Shown piece after piece: positions 1 through 8,348 of a stretch of 64,000 bases of DNA. Origin of the DNA: Streptomyces rimosus subsp. rimosus (GTDB lineage: Bacteria; Actinomycetota; Actinomycetes; Streptomycetales; Streptomycetaceae); NCBI RefSeq assembly GCF_000720725.1, contig NZ_JOCQ01000006.1:107655-171654 (forward strand), given 5' to 3'. The notes beneath the pieces were generated by a model. It was not told the DNA's origin. It saw only the letters and a list, made by a program, of their open reading frames with translations, and did not search any database. Numbering within the stretch: position 1 is the stretch's first letter; each line of letters opens with the position of its first letter. The translations under genes and the position numbers were made by a program.

Positions 1-1
1 C

Positions 2-655
2 GAGACGCCGGTCTTCGCGGAGGTGATGAGCAAGCGGGAAGCCGGCCGGGTGCCGGTGCTGGATGTGCTGCGGCGGTATCCGCGGGAGCTGCTGCTCGGG
101 GCGGGCGGCATGGTCGTCGCGTACGGGCTCTTCTACACCGCTACGACGTACTGCCTGGCGTACGCCACCGGGACGCTCGGCGTCCCGCGCAACACCATGC
201 TCGCCCTCTCGCTGGTCGCCTGCCTGTTCCTGGCGGCGGGCACCTGGCTCGCCGCCACCCGCTCGGACGGCGCGGGGCGCCGCAAGCTGGTGCTGGCCGG
301 GACGGGGGCCGCGGGCGTCTGGGGGCTCGTCCTCTTTCCGCTGCTGGACACCGGGCAGCCGGTGCTGATCGCGGTGGCGATCGGCGGTGCGCTCTTCTGC
401 ATGGGTGTGGTGTACGGGCCGATGGGCGCGTACCTGCCGGAGCTGTTCGGCACCACCGTGCGGTACTCGGGCGCCTCGCTGGCTTACAACCTCGGCGGGG
501 TGCTGGGCGGCGCGGTGTCGCCGCTGGTGGCGACCCGGTTGCAGGCGGCCTTCGGGTCGAGCTCCGTGGGGTGGTACGTGACGGCGATGGCGGTCGTGTC
601 GCTGGGGTGCGTACTGGCGCTGCCGGAGACGCGGGAGAGGGAGTTGGCGGGGTAG
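2..655 (+). CDS. MFS transporter, MHS-like, C-terminal part (cut by window edge)
   Basis: The frame is open from base 2, so this is the C-terminal ~217 residues of a longer gene; the first ATG inside (base 23) is not taken as the start. About five to six hydrophobic segments are visible, followed by a short charged tail ending in PETRERELAG. The stretch GAYLPELFGTTVRYSGASL is typical of the last half of metabolite:H+ symporter (MHS) members of the major facilitator superfamily, which import organic acids, betaines or similar metabolites with protons across the cytoplasmic membrane. The substrate cannot be told from this half. Confidence 0.85.
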   Translation, partial: ETPVFAEVMSKREAGRVPVLDVLRRYPRELLLGAGGMVVAYGLFYTATTYCLAYATGTLGVPRNTMLALSLVACLFLAAGTWLAATRSDGAGRRKLVLAGTGAAGVWGLVLFPLLDTGQPVLIAVAIGGALFCMGVVYGPMGAYLPELFGTTVRYSGASLAYNLGGVLGGAVSPLVATRLQAAFGSSSVGWYVTAMAVVSLGCVLALPETRERELAG

Positions 656-699
656 GGATCGGCGCGCACCGGTAACGGCACCGGGGCCGCCCCGCGCCG

Positions 700-741
700 T
701 CCCGGATCGGCCCGCCCCCATCCCGGGTCGGCCCGCCCCCG
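700..741. repeat. Tandem direct repeat, two 21-bp units
   Basis: Two adjacent 21-bp units (700-720 and 721-741) differ at two positions and are made of G/C-rich sequence around CGGCCCGCCCCC. They lie between the transporter stop and the next gene. No function is apparent; slippage of GC-rich noncoding DNA is the simplest reading. Confidence 0.6.
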
Positions 742-878
742 TCCCGCCCCGGCGTGAATCGGCCACACCTGACGTATGGCCGGATCCACCCCTCCGCAGG
801 ACGATGCGCTGCACAACGCGGCGCGGCCCGGAATTCCGGCCCGGCAGCGTGGCCCGGCGCGCCGCTCAGGGGGTCGTC

Positions 879-2186
879 ATGACGGATACCGCGGGCAGTT
901 CCGGCGCAGCGGACATCGGCGTACTGCCGTACTGGGAGCTGACGTTCGACGCCGACGGCGACCCGGACGCCGGGCAGCGGGACCGGCTGGTGGCCGGGGC
1001 GGCGCAGCAGCGCGTCACCGATCTGCTGGTCTTCGCGCACGGCTGGAACAACGACCGGTCGATGGCCACGCGCCTGTACGGGCGGTTCTTCGCGCCGTTC
1101 CCCGCGATGGCGGGGGCCGGGGTGCGCCTCGGGTACGCCGGGGTGATCTGGCCGGCGATGCGGTTCACGGACGAGCCGATCCCGGACTTCCCCCCGGCAC
1201 CGGCCGCCGCGCCCACCGCGCCGGCCGGTCCGCCGCTGCTGGACGACGCGACGCTGCGCGCTCTGGCGCGGTGCTTCCCCGGCCGCGACCTGACGCTGCG
1301 GCGCGTCCAGGAGCTGCTGGCCGAGCGGCCCGAGGCCCGGTCCGCCTTCGACGAGTACGCGCGCCTCGTACGCGACCTGGTGTCCGTACGCGCGGACAGC
1401 CCGGCGGAACAGCTGGCCGAGGACATGGGCACCGGCACGCCCGCGATGCTCACCGACGACCCGCTCGGGGTGTGCGAGATCTTCACGGCGGCGCTGGAGA
1501 AGTGCGGGCAGCAGGAGCTGTTCGGGGACGGTCTGAAGCGGCTGTGGAACGGGGCCAAGGAGTTCCTGCGGCAGTCGAGTTACTACGGGATGAAGCGGCG
1601 TGCGGGCGTGGTGGGCCAGCTGGGGCTGGGCCCGGTGCTCGGCGCGCTGGTGAAGAGCGCGCCGGGGGTGCGCATCCACCTGATCGGGCACAGCTTCGGC
1701 GCCCGGCTGGTGTCGTACGCGCTGCGCGGCATGCCCGCCGGGGCCACCGGGGTGAAGTCCGTGACCCTGCTGCAAGGGGCCTTCTCGCACTACGCCTTCG
1801 CTGCCCGGCTGCCGCACGACCCGGACCGGGGCGGGGCACTGAAAGGGGTGCAGCAGCGGGTGGACGGGCCGATGGTGGCCTGCTTCTCGCGGCACGACTC
1901 GGCGCTGAGCATGCTCTATCCGCTGGCCTCCAAGCTCTCCGGCGACTCGGCGAGCTTCCTTGGCCTGTTCGACCGCTGGGGCGCGATCGGCCATGACGGC
2001 ATCCAGGCGGTGGACGGCACCCGGATCGTGCGGCTGGGCGCCGCGGTGCCGGGTGCGGGCTGCGTGAGCATCGACGCGTCCTCGGTGGTGCGTGACGGCC
2101 CGCCGCCCGCCGGCGCGCACAGCGACATCTGCCACGGGGAACTGGCGCGGGTGGTGCTGGGGGCCGGGCGGGTGACCGGTAGGTAG
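879..2186 (+). CDS. Putative alpha/beta-hydrolase-fold protein
   Basis: A 435-residue protein without signal peptide or membrane segments. Two features suggest an alpha/beta hydrolase fold: an early LLVFAHGWNN strand-turn (oxyanion-type HGW motif, about residues 47-56) and the nucleophile elbow GHSFGA with Ser272 as the candidate nucleophile. A region rich in charged residues lies between them. I chose ATG 879 because AGGGGG at 868-873 sits just upstream; an upstream in-frame ATG at 804 has no ribosome site and encodes Arg/Gly-rich sequence. It stands alone, with a hairpin terminator candidate 135 bp downstream. Substrate unknown; lipase, esterase or peptidase activity would all fit. There are no kinase motifs. 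Confidence 0.75.
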   Translation: MTDTAGSSGAADIGVLPYWELTFDADGDPDAGQRDRLVAGAAQQRVTDLLVFAHGWNNDRSMATRLYGRFFAPFPAMAGAGVRLGYAGVIWPAMRFTDEPIPDFPPAPAAAPTAPAGPPLLDDATLRALARCFPGRDLTLRRVQELLAERPEARSAFDEYARLVRDLVSVRADSPAEQLAEDMGTGTPAMLTDDPLGVCEIFTAALEKCGQQELFGDGLKRLWNGAKEFLRQSSYYGMKRRAGVVGQLGLGPVLGALVKSAPGVRIHLIGHSFGARLVSYALRGMPAGATGVKSVTLLQGAFSHYAFAARLPHDPDRGGALKGVQQRVDGPMVACFSRHDSALSMLYPLASKLSGDSASFLGLFDRWGAIGHDGIQAVDGTRIVRLGAAVPGAGCVSIDASSVVRDGPPPAGAHSDICHGELARVVLGAGRVTGR

Positions 2187-2585
2187 CCTCCGTCCGCGCG
2201 GCGCGAGCAGGTGCTCGTACGGGGGCGGGGCGTACGAAACCGCTTCGCACACGACCGACCGGATACCGCCAAGTAGCCCGCCGCATGGATCGATCGCCCG
2301 CGGCTTGGGTACCAGGAGTCACCGGCGCCCCTTGCGATGAGGGCGCCGGTACCGCGCCGCAGTCGGAAGGTGGGCAACCTTAACTTTCTCAAATCCCCAC
2401 AGATGTACGGTGGATGATGCACACGAGGCGCGCCGGGCGCCGCGGGGGACACCGGGAGCGAGGGGCGACCGGTGCGGCGCGAGTGCCGCCACCACACACC
2501 CGCAAGACAGTTCGATGGATCCGGTGGGCGGTCCGCTACGTCCATTCTCTGTCCAGTCGGGTCCTCCCCACGGAGGTGGGATGAA
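2187..2585. other. Intergenic region with hairpin
   Basis: No convincing gene. The only clear structure is the perfect inverted repeat at 2321-2350. Downstream of it, 2375-2400 is a short A/T-richer patch (TTAACTTTCTCAAAT) that may hold the promoter of the zinc-ribbon gene, but no well-spaced -35/-10 pair stands out. Confidence 0.5.
2321..2350 (+). terminator. Hairpin, likely transcription terminator
   Basis: Perfect 10-bp arms ACCGGCGCCC and GGGCGCCGGT separated by 10 bases. It follows the hydrolase gene by 135 bp and has no U-run, as is usual for terminators in high-GC actinomycetes. A regulatory hairpin ahead of the next gene is an alternative. Confidence 0.5.
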
Positions 2586-3203
2586 TTGGCCGGTTTCAGA
2601 GCTCTCGCAGAACAGGTGCGCAACCCCCGTCTCGTCGCCACCCAGCGGCGTACGGCCCTGCGCAAGTGCCTTGAACGCTTCGCCCCGTACGGGCACCGCG
2701 CGACCTGGCACCATCTGTGCACCAGGGCGGGCATCGCGACCGAGGACCGCGAACCCGACCCGGCGCGGCTGGTGGCCGCGCTGGAGGAACTGGAAGAGGC
2801 CCGCGCCGTCTGGCTCGGGTACGAGCAGGAGTTCGCGGCCCGCAGGCGCCGCGAGAAGCACGACGGCATTCGGCAGCCCAGCGCGCTCGACGACTGGCAC
2901 CGGCGGACGTGGGGCGGCTGTGACATCGTGCCGTGCGAAGCGCCCCACCGGCATCCGGCGGCGCCGCTGGCCGCGGTGCTGCGCAGCATGATCCGCGCGA
3001 TGGAGGCGGGTACGCCGCGGGCGGACTGCCCGGTCTGCGACACGCCGCGATTCGTCTGGCGCACGGATCTCGAACGCTTCCCGATGGCGGGACCGGTGTG
3101 CCAGGAGTGCGGGATCGTGGCGCCGCTGGCGGTGCTGACCAGGGAGACGCTGGCGCAGGCGCGGCAGTCGTCCCGCGAGCGGCGGCTGTTCGTGGCGGCC
3201 TGA
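2586..3203 (+). CDS. Hypothetical protein with C-terminal zinc ribbon
   Basis: A 205-residue soluble protein. The C-terminal third carries two cysteine knuckles, CPVCDTPRF and CQECGIV, about 25 residues apart, which look like a zinc ribbon. The N-terminal part is helical and Arg/Glu-rich. TTG 2586 is taken as start because GGAGGTGG (2572-2579) is 6 bases upstream; the in-frame extension back to 2472 reads like noncoding sequence. I do not recognise a named family. A nucleic-acid-binding or regulatory role is possible from the zinc ribbon but nothing in the context confirms it. Confidence 0.7.
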   Translation: MAGFRALAEQVRNPRLVATQRRTALRKCLERFAPYGHRATWHHLCTRAGIATEDREPDPARLVAALEELEEARAVWLGYEQEFAARRRREKHDGIRQPSALDDWHRRTWGGCDIVPCEAPHRHPAAPLAAVLRSMIRAMEAGTPRADCPVCDTPRFVWRTDLERFPMAGPVCQECGIVAPLAVLTRETLAQARQSSRERRLFVAA

Positions 3204-3351
3204 GGGGCGGCCGGGGCGCGTCGCCGGGGCGGCGTGGGCGCTCGGCCGGGGCGGCAGGGCGTTCGCGGGGACGGGTGGCAGGACGTCCGCGGGGGCGGGC
3301 GCGGTGCGGGCGTACTTCCCGGAGGTGGGTGAACGCTGTACGTTCCGCCTC

Positions 3352-4728
3352 ATGTGTGCGTCCGGCCGTTCCCGTACCGCCGTCGCGCCGCCGGGCTGGA
3401 GCCGCTGGCTCGTGCCGCCCGCGGCGCTGTCGATCCACCTCGCCATCGGGCAGGCGTACGCGTGGAGCGTGTTCAAGCCTCCCCTGGAGTCCGCGCTCGG
3501 CCTGTCCGGGACGGCCTCCGCGCTCCCCTTCCAGCTGGCCATCGTCATGCTGGGGCTGTCCGCCGCGTTCGGCGGCACCCTCGTCGAGCGCAACGGGCCG
3601 CGCTGGGCGATGGCCGTCTCGGCGGTCTGCTTCTCCGCGGGCTTCCTGGTGGCGGCGCTCGGCGCGGCCACCCGCCAGTACTGGCTCGTCGTCCTCGGCT
3701 ACGGGGTGATCGGCGGCGTCGGCCTGGGCATCGGCTACATCTCCCCCGTCTCCACACTCATCAAGTGGTTCCCGGACCGCCCCGGCACGGCCACCGGCAT
3801 CGCCATCATGGGCTTCGGCGGCGGCGCCCTGATCGCCTCGCCGTGGTCGGCCTGGCTGCTGGGCGTGCTGGGCACCGGCCCGTCCGGGATCGCCCGCACG
3901 TTCCTGGTGATGGGGCTGGCGTACGCGGTCTTCATGACGCTCGGGGTGCTGCTGGTACGGCTGCCGCCCACCGGCCGGGACGCCCCCGGTGCGCACCGGA
4001 CCGCGACAGCGTCCCGCCCGCTGATCACCACCGCGCAGGTCTCCGCCCGCAACGCCCTGCGCACCCCGCAGTTCTGGTGCCTCTGGGTGGTGCTGTGCAC
4101 GAACGTCACGGCAGGCATCGGCATCCTGGAGAAGGCGGCGCCGATGGTCGCCGACTTCTTCGCGCGCGGTCCGGCGCCGGTGAGCGTCTCGGCCGCAGCG
4201 GGCTTCGTCGGCCTGCTCTCGCTGGCCAACATGCTCGGCCGGATCGTCTGGTCGGCCACCTCCGACCTGGCCGGACGCAAGCACGTCTACCGCCTCTACC
4301 TGGGCGCGGGCGCGCTGATGTACCTGCTGATCGCGCTGGCGGGCGACGCCTCCAAGCCGCTGTTCATCGTGTGCGCCGCGGTGCTGCTCTCGTTCTACGG
4401 GGGCGGTTTCGCCACCGTGCCCGCCTACTTGACGGACCTGTTCGGCACGTACCAGGTGGGCGCGATCCACGGCCGGCTGCTCACCGCGTGGTCCACCGCG
4501 GGCGTCCTCGGTCCGCTGATCGTCAACGCCGTCGCCGACGCCCGCAGGTCCGCCGGGCACACCGGCCCCGAGCTGTACACGACCTCCTTCTTCATCATGA
4601 TCGGTCTGCTCGTCGTCGGGTTCGCCGCCAACGAGCTGGTGCGGCCCGTCCATCCCCGGTACCACGAACCACCGCCGGCCGGGGCCCGGGCCGCCTCCCC
4701 CACCGCTCCGAAGGGAGCCGCCCCGTGA
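3352..4728 (+). CDS. OFA-type major facilitator transporter
   Basis: A 458-residue membrane protein with about 12 hydrophobic segments. The start PPGWSRWLVPPAALSIHLAI, the GQAYAWSVFKPPLE loop and GIGYISPVSTLIKWFPDRPG are characteristic of the oxalate:formate antiporter (OFA) family within the MFS. Family members exchange or import small carboxylates; the exact substrate is not readable. ATG 3352 gives an N terminus of family length; in-frame GTGs at 3304 and 3325 are possible, with GGAGGTG at 3321-3327 too far for the ATG. The stop overlaps the GTG of the next, 37-codon gene, so the two are translationally coupled. Confidence 0.88.
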   Translation: MCASGRSRTAVAPPGWSRWLVPPAALSIHLAIGQAYAWSVFKPPLESALGLSGTASALPFQLAIVMLGLSAAFGGTLVERNGPRWAMAVSAVCFSAGFLVAALGAATRQYWLVVLGYGVIGGVGLGIGYISPVSTLIKWFPDRPGTATGIAIMGFGGGALIASPWSAWLLGVLGTGPSGIARTFLVMGLAYAVFMTLGVLLVRLPPTGRDAPGAHRTATASRPLITTAQVSARNALRTPQFWCLWVVLCTNVTAGIGILEKAAPMVADFFARGPAPVSVSAAAGFVGLLSLANMLGRIVWSATSDLAGRKHVYRLYLGAGALMYLLIALAGDASKPLFIVCAAVLLSFYGGGFATVPAYLTDLFGTYQVGAIHGRLLTAWSTAGVLGPLIVNAVADARRSAGHTGPELYTTSFFIMIGLLVVGFAANELVRPVHPRYHEPPPAGARAASPTAPKGAAP

Positions 4729-4838
4729 CCGCCCGCCGCACCGCCCTGCTCGCCGTGGCCTGGCTGTGGGTCGGCCTCCCGTTCGGGTACGGCCTTTACG
4801 AACTGGCCCTGAAGCTGAGACAACTCTTCACGGGCTGA
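4725..4838 (+). CDS. MFS transporter small subunit (37 residues)
   Basis: A 37-residue peptide starting at GTG 4725, overlapping the transporter stop as GTGA, with AAGGGAG 8 bases upstream. It is a single hydrophobic helix (LLAVAWLWVGLPFGYGLYEL) with a basic N terminus (TARR) and a short amphipathic tail (LKLRQLFTG). Very small one-helix proteins in exactly this position behind OFA-type transporters are known in actinomycetes and are called MFS transporter small subunits. It probably sits in the membrane beside the transporter; its function is not established. Easily missed because of its size. Confidence 0.75.
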   Translation: MTARRTALLAVAWLWVGLPFGYGLYELALKLRQLFTG

Positions 4839-4897
4839 CACAGCACCGCCGGTCCGCCCGGACCGGTCCCCCACAGCGCACCCGAAGGCGGACCCGC

Positions 4898-6340
4898 ATG
4901 GCCGAACTGCACGATCTGACCGCTCTGGAGCAGGCCGCCGGGGTACGGAGCGGCGAACTGTCCCCCGTGGAGATCACCGAGCACTACCTCGCCCGCGCCG
5001 AGGACCTGGACAGCACGCTCGGCGCGTTCCTCACCCGTACCCCCGACATCGCCCGCAAGCAGGCGGCCGCGGCGGAGGACGAGGCGGCCGCGGCGCGGCG
5101 CGAGGGCCGGGAGCTGCCGCCGCTGCACGGGGTCCCGGTGCCGGTCAAGGACCTCACGCAGGTCGCCGGGGTGCGCTGCACGATGGGCTCGCGGGCGTTC
5201 GCCGACCAGGTGCCGGAGCGGGACGACCACGTCGTCACCAAGCTGCGCCGGGCGGGCACGATCCTGCTCGGCAAGACCAACACCCCCGAATTCGGCCTGC
5301 CCTGCTACACGGAGAACCTCCTCGCGCCGCCCGCCCGCACCCCCTGGGACCTGGAGCGTATGGCGGGCGGTTCGAGCGGTGGGGCCGCCACGGCGGTGGC
5401 CGGCGGGCTGGCCCCGGTGGCGCACGGCAGCGACGGCGGCGGCTCGGTCCGTATCCCCGCCGCGCTCTGCGGCCTGTACGGCATCAAACCGAGCCGCGGT
5501 CTGATCAGCTCGGGACCGCTGCTCCACGACGTCTCCGGCCTGGGTACGGCAGGCCCGCTCGCCCGTACGGTCGCGGATGCCGCCGCGCTGCTGGACGCGA
5601 TGGCCGGTCCGATGCCCGGCGACCCGTACGCGGCGCCCGCGCTGCCGCCCGGCGAGACGTACACCGCGTACGCCGGGCGCGACCCGGGGCGGCTGCGCGT
5701 CGGCTGGCTGGTCGACGTGCCGTTCCCGGGCGTCGAGGTGCACCCGGACTGCCGGGCCGCCGTCACGGAGACGGCCGCGCTCCTGGCGGACCTCGGGCAC
5801 GAGGTGGACGAACTGACCCTGCCCGCCGACGACAGCTACCGCCTGGCCTTCACCCGCGTCTGGTCGGTGATCGCCGCCAACCGCCCGGTACCGCCGGAGC
5901 GTGAGGCGGAGCTGCTTCCGCTGACCCGCTATCTGCGCAGGCGCGGCGCGGAGATCCCGGGGACCGAGTACGCCCGCGCGCTGTACGCGTTCCGGATGCT
6001 GGGGCAGCTGATCGCCGACGGGGTGATGCCGCGCGGCAGCGGGTTCGACGTGGTGCTGACGCCGACGGTCGCGACGCCGCCGCCGCGCGTGGGCGAACTG
6101 CGCAACGACGCCGACCCGCAGGCCGAGTTCGCCGCGGTCGGCGCCTTCACCCCGTTCACGCCGCTCTACAACGCCACCGGCCAGCCCGCGGTGAACGTCC
6201 CGCTGCACTGGAACGCGGCCGGTCTGCCGATCGGCGTCATGCTCGGCGGACGGTACGGGGAGGACGCGACGCTGGTCGCGCTCTCGGCGCAGCTGGAACA
6301 GGCCCGGCCGTGGGCGCACCGCAAGCCGGAGGTTTGGTGA
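4898..6340 (+). CDS. Amidase (amidase signature family)
   Basis: A 480-residue cytoplasmic enzyme of the amidase signature family, hydrolysing carboxylic amides. The Ser-cisSer-Lys triad is complete: Lys84 in VPVKDLTQV, Ser159 in GGSSGG and nucleophile Ser183 in GSDGGGSVRIPA. The spacing 75 and 24 residues equals that of fatty-acid amide hydrolase (142/217/241). ATG 4898 follows a GAAGGCGGA ribosome site. It lies 59 bp after the small transporter subunit, same strand, so the transporter may import the amide or export the acid. It is not GatA by context: there is no gatB or gatC nearby. Specific substrate unknown. Confidence 0.9.
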   Translation: MAELHDLTALEQAAGVRSGELSPVEITEHYLARAEDLDSTLGAFLTRTPDIARKQAAAAEDEAAAARREGRELPPLHGVPVPVKDLTQVAGVRCTMGSRAFADQVPERDDHVVTKLRRAGTILLGKTNTPEFGLPCYTENLLAPPARTPWDLERMAGGSSGGAATAVAGGLAPVAHGSDGGGSVRIPAALCGLYGIKPSRGLISSGPLLHDVSGLGTAGPLARTVADAAALLDAMAGPMPGDPYAAPALPPGETYTAYAGRDPGRLRVGWLVDVPFPGVEVHPDCRAAVTETAALLADLGHEVDELTLPADDSYRLAFTRVWSVIAANRPVPPEREAELLPLTRYLRRRGAEIPGTEYARALYAFRMLGQLIADGVMPRGSGFDVVLTPTVATPPPRVGELRNDADPQAEFAAVGAFTPFTPLYNATGQPAVNVPLHWNAAGLPIGVMLGGRYGEDATLVALSAQLEQARPWAHRKPEVW

Positions 6341-6344
6341 GTCC

Positions 6345-6878
6345 TCAGCAGCCCGTGCTGCACCCGTCGGGCGCGCCGGGCCCGGCGCCGGCCGCGCCCG
6401 TCCGGGACGGTGCGCCGGCGGCCCGGTCCACGCGCAGCCGCCGCGCGCCCGGCCCCTGCTCGCCGAGTTCGTCGTACGGGTTGGACAGCGCGCACTTCTG
6501 GAGGGAGAGGCAGCCGCAGCCGATGCAGTCGGTCAGCCGGTCGCGCAGCTCGACGAGCTGGCTGATGCGCTCGTCCAGCTCGCCGCGCCAGACCTCGGAG
6601 AGCCGGGCCCAGTCCTCCCGGTTGGGGGTGCGCTCGTCGGGCAGCTCGGCGAGCGCGTCGCGGATCACCGCGAGCGGGATGCCGACCCGCTGGGCGGCGC
6701 GCACGAAGGCGACCCGGCGCAGCGCGTCGCGGGTGTAGCGGCGCTGGTTGCCGGCCGTACGGGTGCTGCTGATCAGCCCCTTGGACTCGTAGAAGTGCAG
6801 GGCGGACACCGCGGCGCCGCTACGCGCGGAGAGCTGGCCGACCGTGAGCTCGTGGACCTTGAAAGGAAGCTGAGGCAC
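6345..6878 (-). CDS. soxR: Redox-sensitive MerR-family regulator SoxR
   Basis: A 177-residue MerR-type regulator. The N-terminal helix-turn-helix starts HELTVGQLSARSG and includes LHFYESKGLI; a dimerisation helix follows; the [2Fe-2S] cysteines are Cys118, Cys121, Cys123 and Cys129 (CIGCGCLSLQKC), the SoxR signature. In Streptomyces SoxR responds to redox-active compounds such as endogenous antibiotics and activates a few genes rather than soxS. The tail after about residue 150 is an unusual Ala/Gly/Pro-rich extension ending GCSTGC with two additional cysteines. Gene is convergent with the amidase, with only 4 bases between stops. Confidence 0.93.
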   Translation of the reverse strand: MPQLPFKVHELTVGQLSARSGAAVSALHFYESKGLISSTRTAGNQRRYTRDALRRVAFVRAAQRVGIPLAVIRDALAELPDERTPNREDWARLSEVWRGELDERISQLVELRDRLTDCIGCGCLSLQKCALSNPYDELGEQGPGARRLRVDRAAGAPSRTGAAGAGPGAPDGCSTGC

Positions 6879-6999
6879 GGGCCAACCCTATCCGTGGGCC
6901 CGCGGGGACGGTTCGGGGCTGCCCTCCGGTACGGGCTACGCGCGGCAGCCCGTACGGGCCACGGTCGGCGGGCCGCCACAGGTTACGGTCAGCGGCCCG

Positions 7000-7461
7000 T
7001 CACAGCAGGAACCGGCTGAGCGTCTCGGCCACGCACACCGGCTTGTCGCCGCCCTCGCGCTCGACCGTCACCGCCGTCGCCAGCTGCACACCGCCGGGCA
7101 CCTCCGTCACGTCCGCGATCCGGGCGGTGGCCCGCAGGCGCGAGCCGACCGGGACGGGAGCGGGGAAGCGGACCTTGTTGACGCCGTAGTTGATGCCCAT
7201 CTTGACGTTGTCGACCCGCAGCAGCTGCGGTACGAGCGCGGGCAGCAGCGCCAGCGTCAGATAGCCGTGCGCGATCGTGGCGCCGAACGGCCCGGCCGCG
7301 GCCCGCTCCGGGTCGACATGGATCCACTGGTGGTCGCCGGTGGCGTCCGCGAACAGGTCGATCCGCTTCTGGTCGACCTCCAGCCAGTCGCTGGTGCCGA
7401 GGTCCTCGCCGACCGCGTTCCGCAGCTCGTCGAGCGAGCCGAACACCCGGGGCTGTGCCAT
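7000..7461 (-). CDS. MaoC-family hydratase
   Basis: A 153-residue single hot-dog protein. The hydratase 2 motif is visible: DATGDHQWIHVDPERA, with Asp and His as the catalytic pair, followed by GPFGATIAHGYLTLAL. Such proteins hydrate enoyl-CoA to (R)-3-hydroxyacyl-CoA or act as related dehydratases in fatty-acid metabolism. The gene is probably the first of its transcript; a TetR-type operator (7531-7545) lies 70 bp upstream, matching one in front of the adjacent tetR gene, so it is likely repressed by that protein. Confidence 0.9.
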   Translation of the reverse strand: MAQPRVFGSLDELRNAVGEDLGTSDWLEVDQKRIDLFADATGDHQWIHVDPERAAAGPFGATIAHGYLTLALLPALVPQLLRVDNVKMGINYGVNKVRFPAPVPVGSRLRATARIADVTEVPGGVQLATAVTVEREGGDKPVCVAETLSRFLL

Positions 7462-7530
7462 GTCCGTATGCCTCCTCAGGTCGCGCGGGGCGCGGACCGT
7501 GACGTCAACGTGTCATCAACGTGTCATCGA

Positions 7531-7545
7531 CTAAGCGCTTGCTCA
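7531..7545. promoter_or_regulatory. Putative TetR operator upstream of maoC-like gene
   Basis: CTAAGCGCTTGCTCA is the exact reverse complement of TGAGCAAGCGCTTAG at 8298-8312. It lies 70 bp upstream of the MaoC start. The core AGCAAGCGCTTAGT is close to the AnCAAGnnCTTGnT pattern I recall for KstR2-type TetR regulators of CoA-thioester catabolism. Binding by the adjacent TetR protein is inference. Confidence 0.6.
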
Positions 7546-7602
7546 GCATGCTCAGCGGCCCCGGGACCTGTCAATGCCGACCCGGCACCCGGCCGGACGG
7601 GT

Positions 7603-8232
7603 TCACGGCCGCCGCGCGCCGACCATGCGCAGCACGAGGTCGGCGTACAGATCGCCCACCTCCTCCGGCGTACGGGCGCCCTCCGCGGAGAACCAGCGGG
7701 CCACGTCCACGCACAGCGACAGCACCGCGAGGGTGGTGCCCGGCACGTCGCCGACGGTGAACTCCCCCGCGTCCGCGCCGTCCTGGAGGATGCCGCGCAG
7801 CGAGCGGTCGGTGCGCCGCCGCAGGTCGGCGATCTCCGCGTAGTGCTCCTCGCTGAGCGCCTGCAGCTCGTACTGGATGACCCGGGCGGTGGTGTGGTGC
7901 CGCGCGTGCCAGCGCGCGAAGGCGCGGACGGCGGCGCCGAGCCGCTCGGTGGGCCCGCCCTCGGCGGCGGCCGCCTCCTCCATGATCCGCAGAGCCTTCT
8001 CGTGGCCGACGCCGCTGATCCTGTAGAGCAGTTCTTCCTTGGTCTTGTAGTGGATGTAGAGCGCGGCGGGGCTCATGCCGGCGCGGCCCGCGATGTCGCG
8101 GGTGGTGGTGGCGTGGTAGCCGCGCTCGGCGAACGCCTGGACGGCGGCACGGACCAGGCGGCGGGCCGCCTCCGGGGACACGTCGGCCCAGTCCTCCGCC
8201 GAGCCGTCCGCCCGCTCCGCCTCCGTGACCAT
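7603..8232 (-). CDS. TetR-family regulator
   Basis: A 209-residue repressor of the TetR family. The helix-turn-helix lies at about residues 20-65 (AFAERGYHATTTRDIAGRAG then ALYIHYKTKEELLYRI). The C-terminal ligand domain is all-helical. ATG 8232 gives the usual family length; an upstream in-frame ATG at 8304 would include the putative operator in the coding region. It lies between maoC and an acyl-CoA dehydrogenase gene on the same strand, and the same 15-bp site precedes both itself (8298-8312) and maoC, which predicts autoregulation and control of maoC, with an acyl-CoA as likely effector. Confidence 0.88.
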   Translation of the reverse strand: MVTEAERADGSAEDWADVSPEAARRLVRAAVQAFAERGYHATTTRDIAGRAGMSPAALYIHYKTKEELLYRISGVGHEKALRIMEEAAAAEGGPTERLGAAVRAFARWHARHHTTARVIQYELQALSEEHYAEIADLRRRTDRSLRGILQDGADAGEFTVGDVPGTTLAVLSLCVDVARWFSAEGARTPEEVGDLYADLVLRMVGARRP

Positions 8233-8297
8233 CGCGCACCCCGATCCTCGGTCCGCCACGGGCTCTCCGCGACGGACCGAACACCTTACCGCGCCGG

Positions 8298-8312
8298 TGA
8301 GCAAGCGCTTAG
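8298..8312. promoter_or_regulatory. Putative TetR operator upstream of its own gene
   Basis: TGAGCAAGCGCTTAG, 66 bp upstream of the tetR start and identical (inverted) to 7531-7545. The partial palindrome AAGCGCTT is at its centre. The equal spacing from both starts supports a shared operator. Confidence 0.6.
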
Positions 8313-8348
8313 GGCCGAGTGGCGCGGCACGGCCGGGTCACGGCCGCC

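Noticed and set aside
141..2252. A 703-codon minus-strand frame at the left end
   Set aside because: It lies opposite the transporter and hydrolase genes, which show real motifs; the antisense product is His/Arg/Pro-rich without domain features.
6845..6878. Palindrome-like CCTCA...CAAGG sequence at the soxR start considered as a SoxR box
   Set aside because: It is within the coding start, the arms do not match well, and the encoded residues are normal for SoxR.
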